Part shown: piece after piece, positions 36,360 through 49,334 of the stretch
Layout: every line of letters begins with the position of its first letter
How positions within the stretch are numbered: position 1 is the first letter of the stretch
DNA from: Phytoseiulus persimilis
Lineage: Eukaryota; Arthropoda; Arachnida; Mesostigmata; Phytoseiidae
DNA: 64,000 nt
Assembly (NCBI GenBank): GCA_037576195.1
Contig: CM075102.1
Span: 47,922,745-47,986,744, forward strand
Direction of reading: 5' to 3'
Notes under the pieces: model-generated
Told to the model about the DNA's origin: nothing
Seen by the model: the letters and a program-made list of their open reading frames with translations, nothing else
The model's database searches: none
Program-made: the position numbers and the translations under genes

Positions 36360-37363
36360 ATGGTGGCATTTAGCAACAACCTGCCTCATGGCAGAGAAGC
36401 ATCGGGGCGCGCGGAGTTTCACACAATCGACAGATTATTTACGACATCGAGCGTTCGACGAGGCGAAAAAACTATCCCCTGTACGCGGTTTTTGTAGATT
36501 TCCGAATGGAAAACTTATGTTGAATGGGGTGGGAGACCCAGTGCTTAAACTTCTGATGTCCATCCCCCAGAGAGGGGAGGTTGCACTAGAGACCGGAACT
36601 GCTACTTTACCGCCTTTCGATCAGACTACCGGCGTAGCTCAAGGAGATAACTTATCGCCTTTATTGTTCACAGTACTGATAAGGGATCTACCCGAATATA
36701 TCAGAGAGAAACACGACCTTGTAAAATCAATTTGTTACGCGGATGACCTGATTCTGTACTCGAGATCCAGAATACAACTAAAGAGAGCATTGAGGTCACT
36801 GGAAACATACACAGCGGAAAATGAACTTACGATCAACACGACAAAAACGAAAGCCATGAAATTCGGAAGCGGTGGCCCACCCGCGGCTGGTGACATCTTT
36901 CGACTGGACGGCCAGGGAATCGAAAAAGTGAGACACTTCACCTATCTCGGAATCGACTTAGGTGAAAGAGGTCTGATCTTTGCTCGGCACATCACCTACA
37001 GAATCAGGAAGGCCAAAGCCCATCCCGAAACCTCAGTCTTTGTCCCTGGAAACGGCGATTCGACTATTCGACATAAAGATAGCACCCATCGCCTGTTACG
37101 GAATCCCGATCATATGGAACCATCTCGGCACGTCGCAGCTAAGGGAACTCGACAAATTGAAAGCCGCGTTCCTGAAACTGGCTCTTGGAATACATCGCTC
37201 CTCGAAAAATCGATTGACATACGTCCTAGCGGCAACTCCGCTCCTGACAGAAAGGCACGGTCAGAGGAAAATTCACGGGCTCCCGAAGACGGACACCTAC
37301 AACGCGTACATTGAATCCTGGCATGACAAGATGGCTAAGATCAACCCCGAGTTCTACGGCTAG
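36360..37363 (+). mobile_element. LINE (non-LTR) reverse transcriptase fragment, frameshifted
   Basis: The palm domain of a non-LTR retrotransposon reverse transcriptase is visible. YPLYAVFVDFRM near 36475-36510 is the first aspartate motif, followed after a frame change by GVAQGDNLSPLLFTVLI (36630-36680) and the catalytic box YADDL (36736-36750), then NTTKTKAMKFGSG and the thumb-region motif HFTYLGIDLG. Another frame change near 37000 leads into FDIKIAPIACYGIPIIWNHL and ends at a TAG at 37361-37363. No endonuclease domain is visible upstream, so the copy is 5'-truncated and has at least two frame changes; it is not expected to be active. The clade is uncertain. Confidence 0.85.
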
Positions 37364-37367
37364 ACTT

Positions 37368-37961
37368 CAATTCCCGTAATACGGAGTACGGAAATTCTTA
37401 GCCTCGGAAGCATTGACGATAGAGCACAAAGACCTTGAGTGAAATTGTTCACCGCAATGAGCTTTAAAACATCGCTTCGTCGTTTTCACTTTTTCCTCCA
37501 ACTCCCTCACGGTGCTAGATAGATGAAAATGATGAAGAGCTTTTTTGTCTGCCTCACTTTTCTGAACGATTTCGGTCATGACAATTTTCCGTCTATTCCC
37601 AACGATTCTGCCGGAAACTCGAAAAAACGTGGGCTCCACAACTGGGCTCATAAGACTAAGTGCGATAATCGGACTTGGAATTTTTGAGAACTCTCGCGAG
37701 AGTTTCCCTCATTTGTATAGGAACGAGTTGAGATAGACGGAAAAGTCTCATGACCGAAATTGTTCAGCACGAAGAGGTGGACAAAGAAGCTCTTCATCAT
37801 TTTCCCCTATCTAGCACCGTAAGGGATGGAGAGGAAAAAGTGAAAACAACGAAGCAATGTTTCAAAGCTCATTGCGGTGAACAATTTCACTCAAAGACTT
37901 TTTCGTCTATATTCAATGCTTCTAAGGCTAAGAATTTCCGTACTCCGTAATACGGAAATTG
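37368..37961. mobile_element. 594-bp foldback (hairpin) element
   Basis: The two halves are inverted copies. The left arm (37368 to about 37612) and the reverse complement of the right arm (about 37712 to 37961) match by eye at nearly 90 percent with few gaps; both share TACGGAGTACGGAAATTCTT, GTGAAATTGTTCACCGCAAT and CTATCTAGCACCGT-type blocks. About 100 nt of unpaired spacer separate them. This is the shape of a foldback or MITE-type DNA element; transcription would give a long double-stranded hairpin. It begins five bases after the stop codon of the LINE fragment. I saw no coding capacity and no convincing target-site duplication. Confidence 0.85.
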
Positions 37962-38349
37962 ATGTCTGTCTACGGCGTCCCCGCCATGAAGTCCGAGGAG
38001 GAAACCAAAGTGAGCGATACCACGATACGAATTATAGGTGCACTTGTAAATTATGTGGAAAACACTGCCCTGAATACCACCTGTACAGCTGTAGAAAGGG
38101 AGACAGTTTCGACTGGAATACCATGTAGAGCACTGTACATAGATCATATCTAACCCACAAACCTGTCAATAAACGTCTTTTACACACAATCGAGAGATTT
38201 TCTGGGAGCATGGAATCCACAGAGAGCCTCGGGTACATTTCCGCGGACACGAGTCGTTCACTCGAACCACGTGGGTGTGCTCGGTTCGGCCTTCCGATAC
38301 GGGCAAAAGAGAAGTAGGCGTTCGAGCTTTAAATACTCATTCATTTCGG

Positions 38350-38720
38350 CACTAGCCGGCCTCCGGCCGACTACACTGGCTGGCTCGTCCCTTGCTTCGG
38401 GAGTTTACTGCTGATAGACAGACATTGCGTTCCATGTCGTGTCAAAAGTACTATAAGACCCACCCCGGATCCACCTCCTAAAACTCCCAAGAATATGAAC
38501 AGATCGATCCTGGAACCATCTCCTCAGAATCAGCTCCGGAAAGTATGGTCAGATCGCCCCCGAAATCACCTCCCCGGACTCCGAGAAGTGTGCTGAGATA
38601 GATCCCGGGACCACCTCTTTAGACTCCCACAAGTATGGTCAGATCGACCTTGGGATCCGCTACCCTCCTAGATTTCTGAGAGTATGGTGAGAATTGTCCT
38701 GGTAGCACCTGGACGGGTTT
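38350..38720 (+). repeat. Degenerate tandem repeat, about 45-bp unit, copy B
   Basis: Cores resembling AAGTATGGTCAGATCGA occur near 38491, 38541, 38586, 38631 and 38680, spaced 45-50 bp and separated by ACCACCTCC-type and GACTCC-type blocks. A GGCCTCCGGCCGACT block precedes the array at 38359-38373, as in copy A at 2.7 kb. Copy B has at least five units and is the better preserved array. Confidence 0.7.
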
Positions 38721-41700
38721 CCCATGACCTGGAGTGAAGGTCGAGAAGCGAAGCTGGCTACATATCGGGGCGGTGCACCTTTCCGTCAGGACTCGCATCC
38801 CGCAGGATTCGTTGGGGTAAATGGCGAGGGGGGAGGAGTGGGTGGCCTATGTCCTCCCTTGTGAGCCGCCTCACATCATGCAGCTTGTTCCACGTCGATC
38901 CGATCAATACCGGAGGAGTCTATTGAGGACGAAAAAAAAAAACAGACCCTGGATTTTTATATACGTAGATTTGCCCGGATAAAAAACTCCCGTATTAACC
39001 CGTCAGATTCTCGTATTAGCGCCGAGTCCTCTCGACAGCCTGTGGGTGTGGTGATGTCCTGTGGATGATTCGATTGCCGCAGGCCGCGATCCGCACACCC
39101 AAGAAACAGAAACTTCGGAAGCACCACGAAGAAACCAAAACATAGCTGCTTGAAAGAAAACCCGACATTTCGACGACCCGAATTTTTCTTCATTCCATGG
39201 GTCTCTCAGGAAGTTCATCCGACCGGCACGACGGAAAGTTCGACGTTGTCAACAAGAATAACTCTCTCTTCGTTCTTACAAGCGAGGTTGTTTATGCGTC
39301 GATGAACCCCCGGGAAGAAAGCATCATGTATAGCCTCATCGGCCTCCGGAGGTCTTCGTTGAACGCTCAGAAAACCATGTGGAGTTTTTGTAAAAGACTA
39401 TCGCGGCAGCGTCCGCCGGAATCTGAAAGATCCGAAAAGAAATAGGATTGGAGGCAACGGATGGAGCATTCTCGCTGAGAAATTCCGAGAATCGTTCCAC
39501 GAACATCCCGACAGGACGCCCTTCATTCTCTGAACACTAATTAATCCGTTCTAAAACCTCCATTCTTCCCCCTCTGTCGATGCTGCTGGCACCGCATGGC
39601 CTCCCTTGACCGCTTGTCGCACAATGAGAGCGTCAAGGACAGCTGCGACCTTCCTGGGGCAAGCAGTGCGGTCGAGGGTTTTTGTGTCCTCCTTGGGGAC
39701 CTTCAGATTTGATTGGAAGCGAGGTGCGGAAGTGCGAGCACTTGTCATTTTTTCTAACTCTGAATAAGCATCGAGGTCGACTCAAAACTGGACCGTCGGT
39801 GACCGGAGGTTTTCCTCGCGAAAATAAGCTTTAGTCAAGCTAGGATTTGTTCAAGTTCCCACCAGACATCAGACCGGGAAAACGAGTCTTCGATCGATTC
39901 CGGAAACTCAACAAGTTCATTCCATTCGCTCTAACCTCATTCTCAGCGGAACCTTTGGAGAAAGTGGGCGCAAGGATTTCTTCGCAAGAAAGAAACAGTT
40001 TCGGTATGGCGTCATCCTCGAACTTCTTGTCCGGCTAGTGCTGTGCTTCCCAGAGAGCATCCATTTCGAGTTGTACCCGGTTCGGAAGTCGCCACAAGAG
40101 AATCACCCTGTGTCACGCGAGGCCAGATCCCTACTTGGACTCGAACAAGCAATAAGAGCATTGCGCCGCTATCTCGAGCTTCCATTACGAGACTGGACAG
40201 CGTCAGGTCACGTGGAATGTTGGTTATTATTCCTCTCGTTGACCGAGCCTTCCGGATCAGAGCGAGAAAAAGAGTTCCATGAGCTTCGGAACTCCAAGTA
40301 GAGCTATCAGCTTATTCGAAAGATTTGATATGGAAAGAGACGCTTCTACGTGGATTACTGAGAGCCCGGACCTGAGATCACGGGTTCGAACCCGGACAGT
40401 GAATTCGGCGGAAATCTTCATCTGAGTATCTTCCAGCAACGAGCGGAGCTTCGCTCAACGAGGTGCACGCTTCCCGAATTCAGTCTCGGATCTTTGAGTC
40501 TCGGTCAACATCGAAACCAATCGCTCAATTGCTCTAGAAACCGATTGAAGGAAGATTCATTTAGATGGCGCAGAAGGTTCCACGTGGTGGCTCGACGGGG
40601 ACCACGACAAAAGTCTCTGTGAAGCGCAAACTCAGTCCACTGAGCATGGATTTCAAGCCATCGAGAAATTTGGTCGATTTCTGCTGGAGGGCCAGAAAGT
40701 CAGCGTTGCAAAGAACACCCCCTAATCGTCATACGCCTACCCATCGCTGACATATGACAGTTTGAAAATCGAGGATCCCTCTCATAACCCAACGCGGGGG
40801 CGCTAAGCCCCCCACCCCCATTCCGAAGCCCTAACGTCCTTGTTCGGCATCACCGAGTTTCGGGTTGGCTACGGGCAGACGCCGTTAGACGTTCTCCGAA
40901 ACCAAAGCCGACCAACCTCACCTTTGTACCATAGATTAGAGAAAGTTCCTTGCAGGGGCCTGGCAGGGACCACAGTGCGGAAGAGAATGCGGCGATGCTT
41001 CTCATTGTGAAAATCCAAGCCACTGAGGTATTTCCGGATGGGTTGTCGGTCATCTGTGCCGAGTGTTGATACCCTAACAGCTCCGAGAGCCCAGAGAGCA
41101 GCGGGGCCTTGAACAAAAGTTCGTTCGTTGCTGTGTTTGTCGCTCGCTCGGTCTGTTCGGGAGCACTGAGACGCAAGCTATGGGGCCTTGAACCCGTTAA
41201 TTAAAGTTTCCCACAAATCGGACAAGCGCGGAGCGAACGGCAACCCCCTCACATAACTCCGAGTTTCCTGAGCGCTCAGCTTAAATAACTGTCATTCGGC
41301 ATTCAAGCCCTCCGGTAAGGCATTCCGAAGCCCGAAGAAATGGTTGGTACATCTGCAGCAGCGGAAATTTGCGCCTCGTCCAAGTCAGGTTGCCAGAATC
41401 GGATGCGATTACCCGAGCGCTGCCTAAGCGTCCGCTCTTTTTGATATGAGGGCCGCCTCTGAGAATCCGCTACAGTGCAATGGAGAGGCGACCGAAGGTA
41501 CTGCTTCCTGCAGCGAAGATAACCCCTCAGATACTCCCAATAGCTGAGGATCGATTAGGTATTCCGTCTCACGAGTCGGAGCTCCGCGAGGGACGCACGT
41601 AGAAGTGTCGATTCAACGGATCCCCGCTAGAACGAGCGAAAACGAGCTCTTTCCCACTCAGTTCAACGAGCTGTATGCACCATGACCACGAACAGTTTAC

Positions 41701-44700
41701 CGACGCCCGCAGTCTGGCTCGAGTTTCCGAGCTCAGAGTTCCACATCCTGCAGGTAGCGAAGGCGACTATCAGACAGACCATCTCGTGAAGCAAAAAGTT
41801 CTGGTAAGAACAAAGTCTGGAGCCCTGCATATGACAGAGCGCGTCTCCGCCTCCAACAAGAATATCATCGATAATCTTTCGCGAGATCTCGAACATCTAT
41901 CTCAAAGTTCTAGTTCGTTTGTGAAGTTTTACCGAGGAATTGTCAGTTCATTAAACAACACAGAGTTCGAAACAAACTCCATCGTCAGAGATCAAGAGCA
42001 GGAATCATTCAGTGAATTATCTGAGCTGGACCGGGCTAGAGTCCTGAAAGGCTCGACTCTGCTCTCGCGTGAGTGAATCACCGGTTGGTAACGAAAAAAT
42101 GGATGATGCTCGTCACCGCTAATATTCGTTATGACGAACCGTCTGGACCGCATTCAGAAGAGATTGTAGTCCACCGACGCGTGCAGGTTAAGGCGTTTCA
42201 CTCGTTCAAATACTTGATCTCTCTCCGACGAACCGCGTGGTCAACGAATAATGACACCTTCGAACTCATTCATCTATGGTCTACAGAGCGACTCAATCGA
42301 GATGTTCGAGTGATCACTCGAAACCGTCTGGCCCACCCGAGATTTGAAAAGCTGAGAGCCTCAAATCTCATCCACAATCGTTACAGAGAGAACTATTGCG
42401 TACGTTCTATGCTCCGCACCTTCACCCAAAGATCGGTTAACTACCCGGGGCATACGAAGGTTCAGATTTGAGCCAAGCCAAGCGTGAGCTGGAGCTGTTC
42501 TGATCATTGAGCTCCTTTGTCTCAAGGTTCCTTCCTTTCATTGTCCGCACTGATGACGACGACGGTGGCAGCAGCAACAAGAACAAGTCAGGCGAGCATT
42601 CCGTCCGCAGGAGGACCAGAGAGATTTCCTCTAAACGCAAGGCTTGTTCTTCCTTGCTCTACATAGTGAAATACCTTCTCTTTGTGTTACAATCGTCAGT
42701 TGGCAGTTGTTGACTGTGGAGGGTGATACCTCGCTCATTTCGAATTTCCCATAATTTTTTTGCATGTCATCCAGACTCAATGGAATCGATACGTTCCGTA
42801 GAGAATCGTTTCCTCTCCTCGTCGACTTACCATGAGAACTGATGGGCAAGCTCTCGTGGGGGAAAACTCATGTTCTGCCCTGGTCAGCACAACAGGTGAA
42901 CCTTCGAGCTGAATCAACTCTAATGCGTACGAGCATCCACTTCTTGCCGGGGCGGTGCACAACTGCGCCGCTACTTCTCCGCGGATCCTGTATTGCCTCG
43001 GAAATCCTTCCTGGAGTTATTGCTCTCCCGGTAGGGAACCATCCACCGATGCTCTGACCTCCCGCTCAAGATTTAGGTATCGCTGCTATCGGGCCGCGCG
43101 CGAATCGACAGAGCGCGTACCTTGGGTCCCCTCGACGATTGAATGACTTCCTTCCTGAATGCGAATAATATCAGAACAGCGGGGACTTCAGAGGGAAACT
43201 TTAATTATTGAGGCTTAGCTGGGCTGTCTCGTCAAAGACAAGTGTCACAACGGTTTTCGCTTCAACGAATTTCCCAGCTCTGTGGTTCCGTCTTCCAATC
43301 ATATTTCGACAAACACTGTAGCAATACCAGCTAAAATCCATGATGGGACCGTCAGGTCAAGCTATTCATCTCGAAGGTCTCTCCTAGCTATCTTCCCGAT
43401 TTCCCAGGAGCAGGAAGCTCATGCAGATTCCTATGAGCGAGACTCCGAAGGAACTCATGCTTGTAGTTTGACACGGTGGCTGCACGTCGCGTGAAGCGAT
43501 ATCGAGAGTAACAGCTAATTACTCAGCTGGGCGTGTTCATTCAGATGCGCAGCCCCTTCACGATCTTGGAGGCCACAAGAAGACCATTCGCGCTACCATC
43601 ACTACCCCACCGAGCCTCCGCGAAAGAGGCAGGGTCACGCGAAGATTCGAGTGAGCAAAACAGCCGTCGATCAGCGTAACCCTCCGCCAGTAGGCCCCTG
43701 CCGCTTTGAATTGCCTCAGGACAACGCACTCACACACCTAGTCAGATGATCCGTCCGATGAGCCTGGATGAGGATGCTCGATAGCCATTTCCTCTTCCTC
43801 GCAAACCGGTGATCCCAGAATGTCGGGCCGAATGCGCCCCCGGATCACAACCTTCATCGTGAAAACCCTCCACACCAATTAACCGGTTGAACTATTTCAG
43901 TCGCCGTAGCCTAGCAGGTAGTATTGAGGGACAGCGCCCGATCAAACAGTTGATCTGGTCGTTTTGTGGAACTACAGAAATTCAAAGCAACGAATGTCCT
44001 AGTTAGATCCCGGGACTCCATAACTCGGATTCCATCGAGCTGGCATAAATAGCGCAAATCACTATTTCGGAGACAAAATCGTCCAAGAAAGCAACTTTCC
44101 CGATTGAGAACAATGGAGAGGGTTCGTTCAAACCACGCAAATGTCTCACTTCATTTCTGGTATGGAGGCTTCACATCATTCACGTTTTGTCCTCAAGGAA
44201 CAGAGCGACTGATCTGACCGGCTATCTCTGTTTTCCCTCGACGGTTTCTCCACGGACTCCTGATATCGTCGGTGCGAAAATAACGGATTTAATTTAAGCG
44301 GCGAAAATACTCACGTGTCCATTTCCTCTCCCCTCAAGGAATCATGTTCAAGAGCTTAGCGCCCAGAGCCTGAGCGACTTTATCCCCAACCAGCCCACTC
44401 CCCCAACCAGTTCACGACGCAAATCGTGATGATGGCTCCCGTATTGTTCATATCATAATCTCTGAAATGATGTGCCAACCGACGATTCTCCCATTTCCCA
44501 CTCCAGAATTCCTGTCCTTGGCAGGCTCGCACAAGCTCAGCCCCGGAACCCGATTTAAAGAAGAACGGGAGAGAAAAGAAATCGGAAAATGAGTCGCGAT
44601 AAGAGTGCTACTTACCAAAATGAAAATGAGTCAGGTTTCTCTTCTTATTGAGGCTCGCCTCCACTTTGAAATGAAACACCCTCAGACTAGATGCGATATC

Positions 44701-46740
44701 GGTTTTCCTAGTTCTCGGCAGCCTCGCTACGAGTCAGATGAGCAAAACCAACAACGCGTTCGATCCGAACGCTCGCAAGTTCAGAACACGCGTACTTGAA
44801 TCGTGCCGAGACTAACCTTGAGAAATCATCCCGGAATCCGATCCCGGAACGATCCAGTCGTTTCGCGGGCTGCGAAAGCACTTCGATTCTAGCTTCAAAT
44901 CTATTACGACGCTGCGCCCGGGTCCAACCCTCTCACACACGGAGTTTGGAACCCAGAATAACTCGGGGAAGAACTTTCGCGACTTCTTGATAGGGAGTTC
45001 TCTTGAGGCTGGCATCTCACACCCCATCATCTGCACGGCATTCTTCGAACCGGGGAACTAAAACTGTTGTTCGGGTAATGAAGTTTGAACACCCTTGCAG
45101 TGATCGGCTGACGCTAGGCAACGTCTGCTGATTGAGGATCGAGGGAGGCGTCCTGCTTGTTGCTGATAGATGTTCTTCTTCCTTCCGGAACCTAAAAGGG
45201 CTTTCGCGCGGGCAGCCTCTCCGACCGACCCTCCGGCCGTACCCTGACAGAGCAAAAGTTTATGGATGAGATCAGAGGGTGAGACCTTCGAGTGCTTCCC
45301 CGGACTTCCAGGCGCGCATCCGGCGCTCCACAAGCAGCCGATTCACTTTTGTTAACCTGTCTTGTAGTTCTGCTCTGATTCAGTTCGGTGCTAGATCATT
45401 CCTGAGAAGCGGAGCCTGATCCAGATCGAGACTGACCTGCGGCGGGCGACACAGCCCGGGGCCCCCGAGCTCAGAGAGGAATTTCCTGAGAGATTCCTTC
45501 CCGCCAAGGACGGATATCGGAGCTCGTCAACCAAACCGTCCCAAAAGGAAATCCAACGGAACTATCCGGCTGCGGATCGCAACTATAGGCAGCTCCTGCG
45601 GTGAGATTGGGGGACCTCTTTTACGGAGACCGCCCTCAGATTGGAGACAGTATAGTTCATCCACTCCCTCTCATTTAGAAATTTCCCCGCCGCTCCAAGT
45701 TCCAAACACTGCGGGCTTTTTTCCTTTGTTGTCGTGGTGCGAATCAATTCTCCAGGAGCTCCGTCGTGATGATGAGCTCATGCATCAAGTAGATGATTCG
45801 ATTGTGGAATTTCAGAACTTCTGTTGACCGCGGCTCCCATGTATATACACCCGAGCCGACGGGAGCAGCGAGACAGCATCTGATATATTTTTGTCCCCCG
45901 GATTAGCCACACCGCGTCAGGCCGGAATGGGATTATCGAGATGAAATTGAGCTCAGCTCGGACATTCAGTGACCTCTTTGGACAATAAGTCACCAAGCGA
46001 ACACGAGTACCAACATGAGTCCAAACACGTCGAAAAGCTCCTGGGCGAATTCCCGCTACGGATCATACACTTTCAGTGTTCTCACCAGATTGCCTGACGG
46101 ACGAAAGTCGGGGAACGAGAATAGGATGCGAGAGTCATAAAGTACAGACCCACATGAAGTTCGAACTGGGTTCGCTCCACGGTCCCGATGCAATAAACTG
46201 AGGTTTGAGGTAGCCCCGTTTGCTACCGCGGAAGACTGCTTCGAAAACACCCTTGGTTCCTGACAGTAAATTCGTTGAACTGTGAAGAAGTTAGGCGACT
46301 CCACTCGATGACGCGTTGAAATCGCCGACTGAATGGACTGCTGAGTTTGTTGATAGCCGTAGAACCCGAACTATTCCTTCGAGAGACTTGTCTTTATCAT
46401 TGCTCAAAAGCTGCGGTCGCTTCCAAGACACAGAAATCGAAACTTTCTATTCGAGCGCGCCAGTTTTGGATCCATCGGTAAACACAAAGGAAGAGCTGCG
46501 CTCTGTTCGACTGGATTTGCATTCGAAATGAGCTTTTTTCCCGCCGCAAAACTTCCGACAGTCGTGTCGCGGTTCTCGAAACGAGGAGGACGGGCTCAAG
46601 GATCAATTTCTTTCCATGCTACCCAGGGGTGCGCCTCGGGCTCCACCCAGGAATACCTTTTCTCCTGAGGGAAGTGTCCAATGTGCTCGATTTCAATAAT
46701 TCGCATCCACGGCTCGGGAGCATGACGTCAAACGGACCCG
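38721..46740. other. No recognisable gene (about 8 kb)
   Basis: The region is intergenic or made of old transposon sequence. The longest ATG-started frame is 41675-42076 plus (133 codons, rich in Ser, Glu and Arg); it matches nothing I recognise and is in the chance range. A GGGTTCGAACCC palindrome at 40383-40394 looks like a tRNA T-arm but no tRNA folds around it. Confidence 0.3.
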
Positions 46741-47250
46741 TTCAACGCTGCATCCTAGATCAAGGAACAGAAGAAATCAAGACACAATGGGTTCCCTGTG
46801 AACAAACTGGATCACCTGCCTATTCGCATCGAAGACGAAGTAGTCAAAGGCGAAAATAAGATTCTTCACATCCGTGAATTCCACAAACGAAGTATGGAAA
46901 ACCAATGGAAGCGGGATTCTTCCGTTCGGAGAGACTACTCACGACGAGTTCACAGCTGTGAAACATCCAGAAAGGAAGTGGAGAGACTACTTGAAGTGAC
47001 ATCGACATTCGGGGATGGAATTGATCTGAATTTCAACCCTGGGAAAAGCGCAGCAGTGGAATTCTCGACATGCGCGGGTAGAAAACGAACATTCGGAATC
47101 CGAAATAGAGATTTACCAATTCTGAAAGATTACCTGGGAATGTCATCATGCAATGCGCGGAACTACCTGGGAGAACAGGAGTAAATCTGCGAATCCAAAG
47201 CGGAAGTAGAACGACCAATCCTTCTGAAGATTCAACCACTCTGAAGTCCC
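46741..47250 (+). mobile_element. Second LINE reverse transcriptase relic
   Basis: The frame 46798-47184 contains KEVERLLEVTSTFGDGIDLN, then FNPGKSAAVEFS, then LPILKDYLGM and NYLGEQE. This order (thumb-side helix after the YADD box, the F-x-x-x-K-S motif, then Y-L-G and N-Y-L-x-x-Q-E) is typical of the RT domain of non-LTR elements. The YADD box itself is not intact. Frames change before and after, so this is a decayed fragment. It is not obviously the same family as the 36.4-kb copy. Confidence 0.65.
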
Positions 47251-49334
47251 GGGAATACAGTGGAGGAGCTCAGCGATACGACGTTGACACAAGCTAACCC
47301 AGTCTCAACGATGTCACCGAAACCGATGGGAAGACTCCGAACCGAAAGCGGAAAGATGGGAAACGGGCGTTGGGACAACCGAACTCCTACATTGCCACTG
47401 AAGTCAAAGACGGAAGTCGCAACGGTGTGGATCAGGCTACAGAAGAGGATTCCAGAGCTGTAGGGAAGCCCCGGGTACGGGGGCATTAGAGAACTCCCGG
47501 GAACAATCATTCGGGTGCCACAGTCATCCTACAGAAAAATATGAGGACGAAACTATCAGAGCCAAGTTCGACGAAGCAAGGTGGAGAGGAATGCCAGGGA
47601 AAAGAACCCTCCAGTGATACAGAAACTTCGGAATGGTCCGAGGAAACATCGAATACATCTTCGACAATACGAGAGGTAGCCTTCCGGCGATCTAGAGTGG
47701 GATCTCTACAGACCAGGAAATCGTTGACCGCTCAAGCAATGAACCTCGGACTGTCTGTAACCGAGCAGCCCGACATTTCCTTCCTTCACTACAGAACTGG
47801 TTTTCAGCCATCCTCTTCGCGTAAATCGACCTCAGACATAATCGCAGTGACATCCAAGCGACATTCAACCCGGTGTGCAGACGATCATATGCGTTTTGAC
47901 GGTTCGCGGATTTATGTCTCACCGGGGAAGCTCCTGATCCGACGAAAATGAGCGTTCTCTTTCGTTTCCATCACGCTTTCTATCCATTGGCTTCAACTTC
48001 ATGATACTGAAGCCTACGCCTTGCAATATTGGGATGTCATCTCCCCATGTGATCCCAGCTGACACTCGAGTTTTACTGAAGACAGCGGGCCCGGTGTCCT
48101 TTATGAGTGACACCATCATTTCACGGATTTTCTCGCCCTGGGATCATATCGGAGGCCATCGGCCGGCTCCATGAGGTTTTGCCATCAGCTGCGATCGACA
48201 CACAAAATGCGTAAAGGCGATGAAATCAAAGGAGGTTCCTGGAGCTCGACTCTCATCGCACCGCGTTCCCAGTCGATCGACTTTCGAGAACCGAGGAAAC
48301 TAATATGTAGACGATGGGGTCGGCATAGGCCTCTGTATGGATACATTTGATTTGATTTTATTGGACCTTACATATCAAGCGCTCGCCCCAGAACCCCGAT
48401 TAATCCTGCCCGGTCGGATGAATCCGAAGAACTTCAGGTTCTCGTGTTGAACCCCAAGGAATAAATTCTTGTGTCAGGGCTGAGTCAACTCGGCATAGGA
48501 TGACGCCAGAATCGTTCCGCAGCAGCCTGACACTACGAGGCCACTTCGAGTTGTTTCGCCAAAATTGAGTTCTAGTCGTTTCAAGTCAAGTGCTTCGTAT
48601 ATTATCTGGAATCTTGACGTCGTTGGAGCCCTTGCGAAAGAACGCTTCGTGATTCCGGGAATCAGTTTCGAGACAACGGAGATCGTCGTCAACCCTGGTA
48701 GCTCTTCCACGACCGAAATTCTCGGGCTCCATTGAGCTCGCACCTTTTCAACGCCTTGGCATTGGGCTGTATACTCCCTTATTACTCAGCTTTGTCGCAC
48801 TGCCGAACGGGTTGGTATTCATCAGACGAACGGTTGGTGTAGTTTGGCCGAGTCCGCAATCTCTTTCCAGGAGTCTGAAGAAAACGGAGCAAATCTCCCG
48901 CCCTGAATTCGTTCCATTGCAGAATGTGCTTTTTTCCGGTTTACTGGCATTTTCATGCGGGCAGCCATTCAGGCGGAATAGGCCGGAGCGAATGAGTTCT
49001 ACTGCATCCGAAGAAAAGCCTTCTACAAAAGCGAACCGTTTGGTACCAGTTCTATGCGCGCGGCTTTTTTTCCAACCTGAGCAGTTCAACCTATCCACAA
49101 AATCTAAGCAATCGCTTTGCAAATGGAACTGTTACGCTCCGTTGATGGCCTCAGGAGGTTTCCATGTGCAGGAAGCTCATTCTACTTAGATTCCTCGTCC
49201 CTGTACGATCGTAGCGGAAGTTGTCAGCGCTGAGCTATCTGATATTTATGATGCGCATGTGTTTCTCATTCCGGGGACTGCTCGCCGACTCGCTCGTTTT
49301 GGAACCGAGAAGACAACCTGTTTCAGAGCGAAAG
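47251..49334. other. No gene seen; upstream of the Cys-loop channel
   Basis: The left part may be more decayed LINE sequence, and the right part should contain the promoter of the Cys-loop gene. No conserved segment was recognised. Confidence 0.3.

Noticed and set aside
37350..37980. Possible target-site duplication TCTACGGC on both sides of the hairpin element
   Set aside because: The copies are not directly adjacent to the element ends (offsets differ by several bases), so they do not qualify.
40340..40410. tRNA-like T-arm (GGGTTCGAACCC)
   Set aside because: The loop would be six bases rather than seven, no matching acceptor or anticodon stem could be folded, and no A-box lies at the right distance. 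At most a tRNA-derived SINE scrap.
43905..43985. A-box-like TAGCCTAGCAGG sequence
   Set aside because: No B-box follows at tRNA spacing and no cloverleaf forms.
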